A model generated the notes under the pieces. That model did no database searches, was not told the origin of the DNA, and saw only the letters and a program-made list of their open reading frames with translations. Positions 11,361 through 23,100 of a DNA stretch of 64,000 nt are shown piece by piece. The stretch comes from Massospora cicadina. Its lineage: Eukaryota > Entomophthoromycota > Entomophthoromycetes > Entomophthorales > Entomophthoraceae. Position 1 is the stretch's first letter; the number at the start of each line of letters is the position of its first letter. A program made the position numbers and the translations under genes. Location: positions 27,706-91,705 of the forward strand of contig JAKSZP010005628.1 in the NCBI GenBank assembly GCA_022478985.1, read 5' to 3'.

Positions 11361-11690
11361 CAGCCCATTATATCCATCCAGGCCTTTTTCACCAATTTCA
11401 TCATCCTCATTTATGACAATTTTACTTTACTTTTTTATCTAAATATTATAAACGTTTAAAATAAAATAGACATTAAAATAAACTGATGGTTATAAAACTA
11501 ATTACAACAAGAATAATTCTGGTAAACCTCCATCATGACGTTTTGATAGGCTAAGAACTCCATGGACTGCCTTGCAATTTGCTATCTTTGTTCAGGGCAT
11601 TGGCGCGCAATACCAATACAGTCATAAATTGTCCCCTATACAAGTTCATTTATTGGTACTGAGCTTGGGTGGCAGTGGTGTTTGTCATTT
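11361..11690 (-). repeat. Gyp-1 5' LTR, outer part
   Basis: The stretch 11515-11690 aligns with 14760-14945 and 42825-43020. All three start with a 'CCTCCATG...GATAGGC' block and end with 'GGCAGTGGT' or a near variant. I read these as the outer (transcription-start side) ends of three LTRs of one family. Confidence 0.55.
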
Positions 11691-12393
11691 TGCGCAGCAA
11701 AATAACTTTTTAATCCTATTAATAATACAATGCCTTTGTTATAATTCACAGAGCATATGGTATCTTTTATGGAAATCTCAATACAATAAATTAAATTGGT
11801 TTACTGCTGATAAAAACTTACCTGCCTTTATTGCATCTTTCTTGATTTTATATCAATTCTCTATTGTTAAAATCCTTGAGGCTTCACTAAATGAAAGTTC
11901 CCAGGATTGTTAACTACACACGTTTGGTGTTGTGCAATCCTTTGCATTGTCTGATAATAATATATCTAATTTATAATAGTATGAAGACTATTATCTGTAG
12001 TTAAATAGATCAATAATGTTGGGTTCAACGCTTGACCAGTATTCCTCTTCAAAATACTTAAGATGTCTTAATGTGAATTCATTTTCTTATACCACCTAAC
12101 TTGATCCACGCTCAGATCCTCATTTATGGCTTTGCTCTGGTGACACACAGTTGGCAACAATTCCTGTCTCAGCCCAACTTCTCTTCTCTGGATCCTCGAT
12201 ATTTACTCTTTATCCTAAAGAGTCTCCAACTAAAGCACACATCAATAATTTCCTTGAAGAAGAATAGAACTCGAAATATTATTCTTCCAAAGTATATTAT
12301 GATAATACTCTGGTAATTACTCAATGTTTTTCTCTGGTAATTAATCAATTTCTTTATTGAGTTATTTCTTAAGGGAATTTATGGTGGGAATTC

Positions 12394-12417
12394 GGTGCCC
12401 AACCCTCAGTTGGCACC
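12394..12417. repeat. Short GC-rich inverted repeat
   Basis: GGTGCCCAAC-CCTCA-GTTGGCACC: a 9-bp stem with one bulged C and a five-base loop. It has no poly-T tract after it, so there is no reason to call it a terminator. Confidence 0.5.
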
Positions 12418-12755
12418 TCAATAATGAAATGGCAGCCGTTGCCTTTGAATTACCCTTTGTCATCTCATCAGTGATGATCTTCCCCATCCTGGCTAGGATT
12501 CAGTCATCAGAAATCCTTAAGACCTAAATGGAAAGCGTCAGAAAATGTGCCCTAACGTTTTCCTCTCAATCCCAGAAAACCAACCATATTTGGCAAGCGA
12601 CCTGTTTAGGTAATGGGACTTGTTACCCATTAAGGTAGGTCGCAAACCAACTGTTTGATACACTAGTTGCAGGTGGCATCACTCGCCTCACAACTTGATC
12701 CTTAAATTCCCAATTGGTCGGTGATGAGACCCAACTGATCCCAATTTAGTACACC

Positions 12756-12782
12756 TGATAGTTAATCATTGATTAACTATCA
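12756..12782. repeat. Perfect 13-bp palindrome
   Basis: TGATAGTTAATCA and its exact reverse complement TGATTAACTATCA are separated by a single T. It could form a hairpin or be a binding site. Its context gives no function. Confidence 0.6.
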
Positions 12783-13624
12783 ATTCCCCCATTTTGTCAA
12801 CAACTCTGCCTGACAAGGTCTTAAGCATTTGTACAGATCAATCCCTGATGGATATGAACCAGAAGAATTACCTAAAATCCCACAAACATTGTTAACCCAA
12901 AATAAGAGGCAACCAATATCCAATTCACTTTGCTATAGGAAATTATCCCCTAGCAACCCCTGGTAATCTAGTTGGCTAATAATGTATGTAAAATCCCAAC
13001 ATCTATTAAAAACCAATTAAAATAAATCTCCTTGACATGGTAAAACTATGGTTCTAAGCTGGTACCTTTAAAAAGGGTACATTCTATCAATATGTAGACT
13101 TATCAAGAAGGACTCATCTACTATCATCTAAAAGTATACCTTTTCTTGATATGATTCTTAGTATCTTAGACACCAATGTTAGGTATCATAACTATATTTT
13201 AGGTAGTGACCACCCTTTTAAGGTGACAAGTTTTACTCAAACATGTTCAAAAATACCATAATCATTGGCTTGAATAATAATTGAAAATAAGAAATCTGAG
13301 CCTTTAGTCATAGATAACTAAAACATTAAATCGTCCTAGACGCGCTAAGCTAGATTGCAAAAGAAAAGACTATCAGTTGTTAAGTCAAGGCATTTCAGAA
13401 CAAAATCCAAGATTATTTTAACATTATTGATACAGTTATACTCATTTGCACACAATCAATTATTCTTAGTACAATTAAAAACAAATAATTTGCTTGAATA
13501 GAACAAATCAGGATAAAGTGAGAAATAGGTCTCAAATTTGCACCAGATGCATCCTGTCCACAAATGGCCATCTACATAATTATCCTTATAATGAAAAATT
13601 AGGAACCTAATAAATTTTTTAGCC

Positions 13625-14945
13625 TTTCAAATTGATAAATTTGCATAGCGGGTCCAGATTTCTAATTTACAGGTCAGTTTTTACACTTATAGAAAGGTCA
13701 CTGTATGAGGAAAGTGAGCTTAATAAAAAAACCTTATTTATCACAATTAGGCTTATGTTTAAACTAAAATAAAGCGCACTGCAGTATCTGGTACTGACAA
13801 TGGCTTGGAATTATTAGTTGTAGTATTTTTAGTGGGTAAGCTTTGATCATCTACTAGCAAAAATCCCTTTTTAAATGAAAGCCCCTTTATCATATGCTTC
13901 TCTTTATCACTTAATTCATTGGTGCATATGATTGATATTTGAGAAGCACTTTTTAGCTCAGATCAGTTGCATAATATGTGGTAATACAGGGAGACTAATT
14001 TCTGGGCCTTGGGAATTTACATCAAAAATCAATTAGATGAATACAGATGGTACAGTGGCAATTAGCCATTGATAATAATTTACTATTAAAGATTTGTTTG
14101 CGCTGGAACTAAAGCAAGATAGTTGGTATAATAATTAAAAATGCCCAATACTTCTTAGGAGAGGTAAATTAAGGTAGATTAAATAGTCGTGATTTAGTGC
14201 TGACAATGGCAAGGAAATGATTGTAATACCAAAAGTACTAATATTTGGCGTTACACCCAAAAGCCTATAGTGATTTAATACTAAAGGTGACATGGCTGTG
14301 AAGGCAATGATAGATTGAAGCACTAATAATTTACAGGAGATTCAACAAAATATATAGAAATAAATGCTGTGAGTTGAAAAATCTGCAAGGGAAAAATCAT
14401 AGGAAGCAAAAGTTAGTTATTGTGGAGGAAGACTGAGAGATCAACAGTAGTTTATTTATATAAACTTTGGCTCAAGAGAGAAGCTTTGATCAAAGACCAC
14501 ATCTAATTGTATAATAATATAAAAAAACTAAGTATGTTATATATACGGTTTGGTCAACATACAAACTTAATATTTCCTCCACTTGATCAAACAAGAGGAG
14601 GTAAAAGGAGTGGGGTCAACTTGGCTATTGAGAAGTCGTGGCTGGCAGGTCTGCACTCTGCTGATATTTATTTTTAATTTAAAATTTCATTCGAGGTGGG
14701 GTGACCTGGGGACAATACTGCACTGCTGAAGGGAAGTGAATAAAATGAGAAATGAGGATAAAACCTGGAAAACCTCCATGCATGGCATATGATAGGCCAA
14801 GAACTCCATGAACTGCATTTGCTATTTGCTATATTGGTTTGAGGCATTGGTGTGCAAAACCAACATAGTCATAATTGTCCCCTACCCAAAGTTCATCTAC
14901 TGGGATTGAACTTGTGGAGGCAGTGGTAGAAAGTCCATATTCACC
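13625..14945 (-). repeat. Gyp-2 3' LTR
   Basis: It aligns with the Gyp-1 5' LTR in two blocks (13700-13920 against 4750-4960; 14760-14945 against 11515-11690) at the expected spacing. It carries a very short LINE-A-type tail insertion at 14685. A gypsy integrase tail abuts its upper end, as expected for a 3' LTR on the minus strand. Confidence 0.55.
14685..14730 (-). mobile_element. HL-6: minimal LINE-A-type 3' fragment
   Basis: The plus strand reads TTCGAGGTGGGGTGACCTGG followed by GGACAATACT. This matches the reverse complement of the LINE-A tail (TTCGAGGTACGCTGACCAGG at 27459). Only the tail is present, so it could be an extreme 5' truncation of either LINE-A or a half-LINE. Confidence 0.5.
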
Positions 14946-15585
14946 ACTGGGGCATCCTCCCTTCTGCTAGTACTTATTTAAAATAACATACATCCAATTA
15001 TTAAGGTAACCCCTGGTAGGATCTACTAAGAGAATATGCGTCATTAGACGCTTTCTCTTTGATTTCAAAGAAGGGTTTTTTTCCAAATGTTCTCCAGTTT
15101 GCAAGTCTAACCTAATATATATTTATCAGTAATAAAACCAAATACCCTATGACAAAGTTGGTCAAGATCTGTCAATTTTTGCTATCATGCTGGCAAAACT
15201 TGATTTTTAAAGTCAGCACGTTGTAGTATGCTTTTCTCTTTAGTTATTTTATGTATATTTGAGATTATTTATATAACTTGTTGAACTCATGTTCTTTTAA
15301 TGAACACATGCGTAGATAATAAGTGGAAGCGCGAAATCTTCCCACTTAGTAATTGGAATAGTGATTGTCCCATAACTGAGTGGAAGGTGATATTATAAGC
15401 AAAAATAGCAGAGGGCAAGAAAAGGTTCTAACTGGCTAATTTGCCCGTGGTTAGCTTCTGCTATATGCCAACATGAGTACCATTTACTTATTCCGAAATA
15501 TTTCAATTTCAGGGTGATAAGGCGAAGAAAAATATCTTAAATATAAATCAAGTAGTTAACCTTGGTTATTACAAGTTATATAATC
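14946..15585 (-). pseudogene. Gyp-2 integrase, C-terminal part
   Basis: 15375-15425 (GATATTATAAGCAAAAATAG) matches the integrase of Gyp-3 at 20675-20720 (GATATTATAAGCGAAAATGG), which encodes 'FAYNISYHS' on the minus strand. Downstream similarity with Gyp-3 continues weakly toward the LTR. The reading is interrupted at 15586 by HL-2. Confidence 0.55.
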
Positions 15586-17455
15586 TTGTTTATTCAAGGT
15601 AAGCTAGCCAGGGGATGGAAAATACCAAAAAATATAAAATAAAATTGATACAGACCAAAATGTTTTAGCAAGCAAAATGGCACTTAAACCAGATGAAACA
15701 AAAATAACTAGGATGGCGACGTCAAACTACTAGCTGACCATAACAGATGGGGAAGATCAGGGGCACCTATCTGATTTCATCAACATGAAGCAAGGTGTTT
15801 CCAGGAAAAAACTAAAGGGTTGGGGATAGCAGTATGGAGTTTAATATCACCCAAGGGAGGTCCAAGGAAAAGAATTTGTTCCAAAACAAAGGCGCCAAAG
15901 TAGTATACGATATTATGCTCAGCTTGGATGCAAGCTTTTGGGATCATGAAAAAGTAGGAAATATTTGTGTGTGTTTTTTAGCTTTAAGGATTATGGGGCA
16001 CCTTCAAAACTTTCATGATAAATTTATGGGCTTATTTTAGACCATGGAGAGTTAAAAATTATCTGAAGCGTTGAGGGTTGCTGGGACATCAGGAAGTGGT
16101 AGACCCTCTTCCAAACTTGCTTCAGATTTAGCTGAAACTTTGTGGAGAGGACAACAGTTGGTAAAGGCAGCCACTTCAACAGCAATCTGATAATTAGAGT
16201 GGAGTGGTACAGCGTTTGTTTAGGGGCTTAAAAATGAGGGAAATTTGAGAGTTATAGATTGAGATAAAAAACTATTTAAGATGAAGGTTAGACAGCTCAA
16301 TTGATTCCCCCAACTCATAAACCTTGGCCAATATACCCCAAGGATTATGGTTATATATGATTGAGGCCTCAGCATAGGGTGAGTCTTAGTGTGAAAATAT
16401 AAAAGTGCTAGGGAGTGAATATTGGTACAAGCCTCCACCTGATTGTCTGGAGGGTGGAGTGATGAAAGAGGTATGTTGTGGATGTTCAAAATGGAATTTG
16501 GGGTGTTGACCCAATGACTGAGCAGTCAGCGGTGTTACTGGCAGTAAGGTGATCCCAGGTAAGTTCCAGTGGTGTAGTTTCTTCATCAGAGTTGCTAAAA
16601 AGCATTTGTAGTGGAACACTATCAATTTTTTTAAAATAGTCAGAAATAAAAATAAATCAGAGTAAAACTAGCATCCATTATTGCCAAACACCCAAGAAAA
16701 ATGGATGGGTGCTGATGCAACTTTAGACTGTGGGGGATTTTTTAAAAAATTTTAAGTGAAAAGGGATGTTTAGCAGTAGCATAAAAAGCTTCAAGGAGCT
16801 TAGCACCACTAGGGACAGTGAAGTGAAGGAGGGTGTTGAGCCATATGCTGAATCCGTGACATAAACTCCTCTTAAAACACTTATGGTGGGAGGTGATATG
16901 GGAGGGTGGCAAAACTCACCACCATTGTGGCGTTGATGGGGAGGCAAGTGCGAGTTGTGGGGCTAGGAGTATTTTTATAAATAAGTTGGGTTTCTGCCGC
17001 TATGCCAGAGTACTATTAAGAGGGGAAACTAACTTCAAAATAGCCCTTAGAAGGGCTGAAGTTGTGAAAGCCCACAGGCCTAAAAGCAGCAGTGACATGC
17101 TTGATTATGGCCTAGTTGCCATATGATAGTTTCCCATAGTCAACCCAGAGGCAAAATCAAATATTAAAAACAAAGAGGGGTGAGAGAATGGGCAAATTGG
17201 GTGCATGCGTGAGGTAAAGTTCTAAATTCTTCATAGAAACATAATAGCAGTTCGGACTATTTGAACAAGTCAAAGTAGCCCAAATGCATTTCCTGACAGG
17301 GCAGAAAATGCTAGGGGGTTGGCGAACCGCTAACCCATAGTAGAACAGCAGGCGGTGGAGCTGAGGACATAGGAATGGGATGGTAGTTTGATGAAGCAGT
17401 TAACTAACCCTTTCAATAAAATTGATTAAAAGTAAGTTTGAGTGGCGCTGGATAA
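15586..17455 (-). mobile_element. HL-2: half-LINE, near full length, heavily decayed
   Basis: Minus strand. The 3' tail at 15590-15625 matches the LINE-A tail (AAGCTAGCCAGGGGATGG). The ORF1 middle and N-terminal parts at 16720-17380 align with 28720-29230 of HL-3. The 5' end keeps a degenerate version of the leader hairpin at about 17420-17445. No frame stays open, and there is no trace of ORF2. It sits inside the Gyp-2 integrase. Confidence 0.65.
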
Positions 17456-18079
17456 TTGTTGACTTAATTCATAGTTTTCTATTTGAAAGTCATCATGCAT
17501 TTCCAACCACAATATAATATTAACTCTAAAATGGATTTTCTTCTAATAAAACCCATGACTTCCCATTTAAACATTACCTAATAGATCAATTACCTTTGAA
17601 AATTGCATTGCAAGACAGTCAATGATCCTCATCATAAGGGGACTACTTCATCTTGAATGAATTGATTTGACTATAAACATCATTCATTTATTTCAATAAT
17701 AGAGGATCGCTTTATTTTTCTTTTCATTTATTCATGTAGATCTTTAGCGTAATCTTACCTATATGAAAGGATTTAGAAATTTACCACGTAGTTATGATAT
17801 ATGGTAGAGCTAGAGTTGGACCAGCCAACAATAACCGTGAAGGTAGCGCATAAAGGGACCTCACACTACAAGTGTATAATGAAATTTTTCCATGTCATCT
17901 AATATTGGCCTCATAGTTAATATAAATTTTGGGCATCCAATTTAATAGTTGATATTCTTTAAGTAGAATTTTTTGCTGTCATGACACCTATTTTCTTGAT
18001 TTTTTGGCCTCCACTCCCTTTATGAGGTGATCAATGGACACCACAATGTACTTTAATTGCCATAACTGTCAGGAGGTGG
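17456..18079 (-). pseudogene. Gyp-2 integrase, catalytic core fragment
   Basis: The minus-strand translation near 17930-18060 gives, across frames, 'SIDHLIKGVEAK', 'GVMTAKNFYLK' and 'IGCPKFI'. This is the gypsy integrase core after the first catalytic Asp ('DHLTxWVEA...GCPQFI'). It fits against 19469-19738 once X-2 is removed. The lower ~400 bases are A/T-rich and poorly conserved. Confidence 0.55.
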
Positions 18080-19468
18080 GTGTAAATCCAGATGACCTGC
18101 CCCTCCATTTGGTTCATAAGCAATTAAAACATTGAAGCAGGAAGGGGTCCAAGCCCCCAGTAGAGCCTCTCTCTCAGATCTGTGGCCTTGCTCATGTAGT
18201 AGATGAGCGATGGGTTACTGCCCTGGCTCCTAAAGAACCTTCCTCTATGTCCCATCTCCTCTCATGATCTTATAAAAATATCCAATGTAGTGTGCAGAGA
18301 GAGGGTTCAGTTTAAGACCTCTAGCAGGACCCTCATGACCACCCCCAAGTGTGACCTGGTCACTGATATTATCCAAAAATTGCCACACCCCACCCAGATT
18401 TACATATAAGCCAATAGTATAATACGTCAGATAGAGGCTAGTTAAATGATTTGGATTGCAGTCAAACCCAAAGATCATGAGACTTAAAAGTATTATTTGT
18501 AAGATCTGTAATATCAATAGAACAGTCTTATTGGAACTGGTGAACTACCCAACTCATGAAATTTTTTGAAGTTTGCATTATTCCACTTAATTTCTCTTTA
18601 ATCCAGCAGAAAGGCGGCTAAAACTTTTATGACACCATCTGAGACCTCTGATACCTTCCCTCTCAACTTTATTGCAATAATCTTAGGATTATGATTAGGG
18701 TGTCTAGCAAGCAGCTTAGTCATCGCAAGTTTCCAAGCTCCCTTTCCCCCTTCACTATGTAGTAAACCACCATCCTTAGGCTAGGTTGCCAGTTTATTTT
18801 TTAGCTTTCCCACCATTAAATTTACTTATTAAATAGCAATTTTATGTCAAACTCTTTGTTACAGAATCCACCTCCACGTTGCCTTACTAATTTTTGCTAA
18901 AATTATCTGGCGATGCATTCCATCATCCACAAAATATTATAAACTTTGATAAGAGGATGTTCTGATCTGCAGATCCATTGTCACTCATTGCCCTCCATAT
19001 AATAGTGGACAATTTCCTCCATGAATTTGATTGTTGATCCATCATGCATGCTGCGGATGCCATCAAATACCCTTTTTATAGTTACTCCACCCCATTTTGG
19101 GTATGATACATGCCATTTTTGGTCATGGTCCATTCTGCAATATTTAATAAAATGATCCGCCTTAATCAATGTTACTGAAAAACTGAAAACCTTAGAAGGT
19201 TGTCGCCCTCCCTGCCCATCCCACCCTTAGGGGTTGCCCCAGAAAGACCCGCGGTTGTCCCTATTGCAGCCTTCTGGCTTGTTGTAGGTTCTTGGCATGT
19301 TCTTTTAAACAGATTGTCCCTCAATTAATCCTTAGGGAACTTCACTTAAAAATCTTTAGATCAGCCGAGCCTCTGGCATTCTGTACCATCAACTGGGCAC
19401 TGTCAAACCCTCTCAAGATGGAAAGTCTTCTCTATATTAGCTGCATCCCTGACATTAAGCCTAGAACA
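18080..19468 (+). mobile_element. X-2: copy of the unclassified 1.6-kb repeat
   Basis: 18185-18270 encodes 'GLAHVVDERWVTALAPKE', the conserved peptide of this repeat. 19205-19330 aligns with 31095-31215 of X-3 and encodes a hydrophobic segment. 19375-19420 gives 'PLAFCTINWALSNP', the tail peptide. It is inserted in the Gyp-2 integrase, at what appears to be the same place as X-1 in Gyp-1. Confidence 0.6.
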
Positions 19469-19738
19469 TTGATAAAGATGGTATGTCAAGAAAAATTGGG
19501 TAAATAGTATAAAGGAGATGGCCTTCCAGTATGAGGCTTCTGCCTAACAAACTCTGAAACAGCTTAGGGTCTTGTGGATATTAAAATGCATTATTTCCCA
19601 AGTAAAGTGCCAATTAAATGCTCAAGCGTCTTCTTAATTGCCCATGCCCCGTTGTCTTGTGGTCCCCAATAATTATGTTTTTGCTCCGTTGGCCATGTTA
19701 ACCAATATTTTGGTACAAAACTAATCTTATAAAGCTTT
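19469..19738 (-). pseudogene. Gyp-2 integrase, zinc-domain part
   Basis: Homologous to 217-490 (for example GCCCATGCCCCGTTGTCTTG against TCCCATGCCCCAATGTCTTA). On the minus strand 'PLYYLPNFS' and 'INVLGLM' precede the first catalytic position of a gypsy integrase. Gyp-3 interrupts it at 19739, and it continues at 27088. Confidence 0.55.
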
Positions 19739-20221
19739 TGTTAATTTCTCAGTGTCTGGGTCTTCTTCTGCTGAGTTGGATTTGCACAGGGTTTTAGCCA
19801 CTGAGTAACCAAATTGAATGTTATGAGGATCGCCAATTCTTTTAATAAAACTTGATAAAATATATACAGAGCTATCACCCCTTATTTCTACCTTTATTTT
19901 GAATATAACTCACAGACCTTTTTGCACTTCTCTCTTCCTCATAAAAGACTATTCCCTTTTAATCTTCCATCAGGCTCTTTATACCTCGGTTCCCCTGCCA
20001 GATGCATCCTCAGCTTGGTAATCTTCTATTCTTCTTCCTTTTTCAAGCTACTCTCATTTGTATCAAATCTCAGCATATTTCCTCTTGATTCACCGAATGT
20101 CCTCATTTTGCTTAATTATAATTCATGTATCCCTTTTTCATAAATATTTAGACTCATCTCAATTCCCCTCCAATCTTCCAATATAGGTATCATATTATCC
20201 AGTATTATCAACCTCCCAACA
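19739..20221 (-). repeat. Gyp-3 3' LTR
   Basis: It has TG...CA ends and aligns along its whole length with 26609-27087, with scattered differences. It starts (minus strand) with TGTTGGGAGG right after the polypurine tract. Confidence 0.85.
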
Positions 20222-20223
20222 TT

Positions 20224-20233
20224 ACCCCCCCTT
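20224..20233 (-). promoter_or_regulatory. Gyp-3 polypurine tract
   Basis: The minus strand reads AAGGGGGGGT, two bases from the LTR edge. In LTR elements this RNase-H-resistant purine run primes plus-strand DNA. Confidence 0.7.
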
Positions 20234-20261
20234 GACTGGATGATAGGCTCTTACTGTTTGT

Positions 20262-21400
20262 ATGCTTGAAGGAACTTTACATGGACTCAGTTGATAATCC
20301 AACCCCCAGAAGGTTCCTTAATTGTGTAGACATCCATTCCAGTCTTCTTAATAATCTCAAATAGGCTGACCCAAATATTGGAGAGCTTATTTTTTTCGTC
20401 TGAATACATGCTGGTCATGGAATAAAACATAATCCCCCACAGTGAACAACAGAAGTACACTCCGGCGCTTCTGGTCAGCCGCCTGGTCACGAACTTTCTT
20501 AGCCAAACTGGTGGAGTAGGCTTCCGTTTGCAACTTGATCAATGTATCCATAAGTTGCTCAGATATCGCTGAGGATTCACGCCACCAGTTTCATATACAT
20601 GCATATAACAAGGCAGGCAGAGCCAGATGTCGACCATACAGCAGTTGAAACAAACTCTTACCAGAGGCAGAATGATAGCTGATATTATAAGCGAAAATGG
20701 CAGTAGGTAAAAGAGCACTCCATTCTGAGGGCCGATCCATTATCAATTTTCAGAGTATGTTCACTAGGGTTCCATTGACTCGCTCCACCATCCCATTTGA
20801 TTCTGGATAATAGGTGGTGGTCAAAACCCCGCGAATCGCCATCAACTCGTTTAACTTTGGCAAGATATACAAAGTAAAGTTGGTTCAGTTGTCTGTCAGA
20901 ATGAACTGTGGGCAGCCGTGCTGCTGTATAACACACTCCATAATAAACTTGGCAGTGGTGACCGCTCCCAAGTCGCTAATAGCCCTGGCCTCCACCCATC
21001 AGGTCAAATGATTGATGGCAACAGTTATATACTTGTTTCAATCGGCACTAGTCAGAAGAGGTCCCACTACATCAATGGAAATGGTGTACCATGCAAACTG
21101 GGGTTTCACTAGTTAACAGGTGGTTTTCTTACGGAAAGGTTTTTCCACTTGACACTGATGGCAACAGCTAACCATTTCCAATACGTCGTCATGCATGCTT
21201 TCTCAGAAGTATTGGGGTCACAAAAACTCTAGCATATTCCACAATCCTCCATGGCCTACAGCCCGATTAGCATCCATAATTATCAAGGGTCTATTTGAAG
21301 GCTTAGGAAAATTCAGTTTTAAGTCTCCAAACCACTTGTATAATTTTTCTCCTCACATGAAGGTATTTCCCTAAGTCCATCCAACACCTTGATCACCTGT
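20262..21400 (-). pseudogene. Gyp-3 integrase
   Basis: Inserts the DNA copy into the genome. On the minus strand the zinc domain has 'VGHGGLWNML' near 21260 and 'CCHQCQVEKPF' near 21160. The catalytic core has 'SIDVVGPL' (first Asp, about 21070), '[11 protein letters not shown]' (second Asp, about 20890) and 'YYPESNGMVERVNGTL' (Glu in VER, about 20780). After it come 'SEWSALLPTAIFAYNISYHS' and the C-terminal part down to 20262. A few stops occur, so it is broken, but all three acidic residues are visible. Overall it is the usual length. Confidence 0.8.
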
Positions 21401-21953
21401 AGCGGCTCATCCTGGTATTGGTTCGCCACCATCTTTTCATACATTATATCAGCTAGATCTGCGGTGATAGCGACCATGGGCAATTGAGACAGACAATCTG
21501 CGTTTTGATGTTTTGCCCCAGGTTGATATAAAATCTCGAAATCATATGCTTGCAGCTTCAGAGCCCAACTTGCGAGCCATCCTTCCAGTTCATGCAGATT
21601 CTGTAGCCATCAAAAGGAAGTGTGATCCGTCACTACTTGAAATCTTACCCCATGCAAATATACCCAAAATTATTTGTAAGTGTAGATCACAGCTAAACAC
21701 TCCTGCTCGGTTATGGTGTAGTTTCATTCATGACAGTTCAAGCTATGACTACAGAATGCAACAGGATGTTCCACGCCGTCATCATCCTTCTGGGATAATA
21801 CTGCCCCAATAGCAGCTAGGGATGCATCCATTTATACTATGAACCGCTTGTCAAAGTTGGGGTATTGAAAAATGGGTGCACTCGCTAATGCAGTATGCAA
21901 TACATCAAAAGCGTTCTGGCATTGTTCCATCCAATTGGAAGAAGAAGTTTTCT
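21401..21953 (-). pseudogene. Gyp-3 RNase H
   Basis: The minus strand reads 'NYTITEQECLAVIYTYK', 'VVTDHTSF', 'GWLASWALKLQAYDFEI' and 'NADCLSQLPMVA', the usual gypsy RNase H sequence between RT and integrase. It degrades the RNA strand during reverse transcription. One or more stops interrupt it. Confidence 0.75.
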
Positions 21954-23100
21954 TTAATAGCTCAAAAAGCGGGTCCCCAATGCAGCTGAAATTGAGAATA
22001 AACTGTTGATAATACCAATTATCCCCAGAAACACCTGAATGTCCCGCTTATTTCCTATCCAAGTCATCTTGCCTATCACTTCCACTTTAGCTGGCTGCAG
22101 TTTAAGCCCATTTAAATTCACAACAAACCTGAGGTATTCCAATTGCTCTTTAAAGAAATGGCATTTTCAGGGGCTTAATTTTGATATTAGTGGCAGCGAG
22201 GCGCTGAAACACTTGCTCCAAGTGGGCCAGATGCTATGTAAAAGTCCGCAAAAATACATTGATGTCGTCAAGGTAAACTAAGACGCAGGACAGCTTTAAA
22301 TCACCTAAAATTGTTTCCATGGCACGCTGGAATGTAGCCAGAGCGTTACATAATCCTTGTGGCATGCGCGTTGGCTGGAACAACCCTCTTGAGGTGATGA
22401 TTGCACATTTCTCCCATTCCGTTAATGGCAATTCAATCTGCCAGTACCCTGAGATCAGATCCATGGTGGAAAAATAGTTCACCCCACCCAATCATTCTAA
22501 CGCATCATCAATCCGTGGAAGAGGGCAAGAATCCTTCTTTGTGACGTTATTAAGTTTATGATAGTCAATAACTACCTGATTTGAGCCATCCTTTTTCTTT
22601 ACGATGAGCACAGGTGATGCCCACGGAATGTTTGATGGCTCTAGCATCCCTTGTTTAATATGTTTATCCACTTCATCGGAGACAACCTCTTCCACTGCTC
22701 TAGAATGTCTAATAGGACGCGAATGAATGAAAGGGTGATCCCCCATATCAATCTGATGTACCACCCCTTGAGCGCACCCCAAGTCATGATCGTTATATGC
22801 AAAAATATCCCAATACTTTTCAAATAATGCCATAGCCTTATCTTGCTGATCCACCAATAATCCTGTGAGCGCCTCCCATGGAACTACAGTCAGTACGCTG
22901 AATGAGGAGCGAGCTGGTAGTTCGAGATCTTCCCATGAGCCAAAGTCATGAATATGACAAACTTCCCCTATAGGGATGAAGTGTAGGTAAGCCACCACTT
23001 GGTGCCGCCTGATCATTATTGTCTCCTTCTGTAGGTTCGCGAGCAGCACCTTCACCTCCCCATTCCCAGGAAACAATAACCCTGGAGCCACGTGTGGTTT
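21954..23100 (-). pseudogene. Gyp-3 reverse transcriptase
   Basis: Two adjoining open stretches on the minus strand (22492-23091 and 22234-22491) give a nearly continuous RT. The motifs are 'VHQIDMGDHPFIHSRPIRHS', 'GMLEPSNIPWASPVLIVKKK', 'VVIDYHKLNNVTKKDSCPLP', 'STMDLISGYWQIELP', 'RMPQGLCNALATFQRAM' and the catalytic 'VLVYLDDINVF' with Y-L-D-D at 22264-22275. A stop at 22489-22491 separates the two stretches. Further minus-strand sequence to 21954 holds 'VEVIGKM' and 'DIQVFLGIIG' of the thumb region. Confidence 0.85.

Larger units (their letters stand above)
206..11690 (-). mobile_element. Gyp-1: decayed Ty3/gypsy retrotransposon with its 5' LTR interrupted
   Basis: On the minus strand the order is 5' LTR (11690 down to 4653, interrupted by LINE-A1 and HL-1), primer site, gag, protease, RT, RNase H and integrase, which is the usual Ty3 order. 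All genes are fragmented. The 3' LTR would lie left of the window. The LTR is the same type as the Gyp-2 LTRs at 13625-14945 and near 40306-43020, so the two elements belong to one family. Confidence 0.7.
11691..13624. other. No gene recognised between Gyp-1 and Gyp-2
   Basis: This stretch lies outside both flanking gypsy elements. I find no long ORF and no similarity to the other repeats in the window. It holds two short inverted repeats, listed separately, and is otherwise A/T-rich. It may be old host or degraded repeat DNA. Confidence 0.4.

Noticed and set aside
11572..11913. 113-residue plus-strand frame
   Set aside because: Its first part lies in an LTR repeat whose other copies do not keep the frame, and the rest is A/T-rich without a known motif.
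14900..14945. tRNA B-box-like sequence (GTTCAATCC, minus strand), which might mark a SINE
   Set aside because: No matching A box, no T-arm pairing, and the repeat lies at the edge of three LTRs.
19260..19420. Minus-strand 'NARGSADLKIF' resembling an integrase stretch within X-2
   Set aside because: The same DNA aligns with X-3 and X-4 in the X orientation, so the integrase-like reading is most likely chance.
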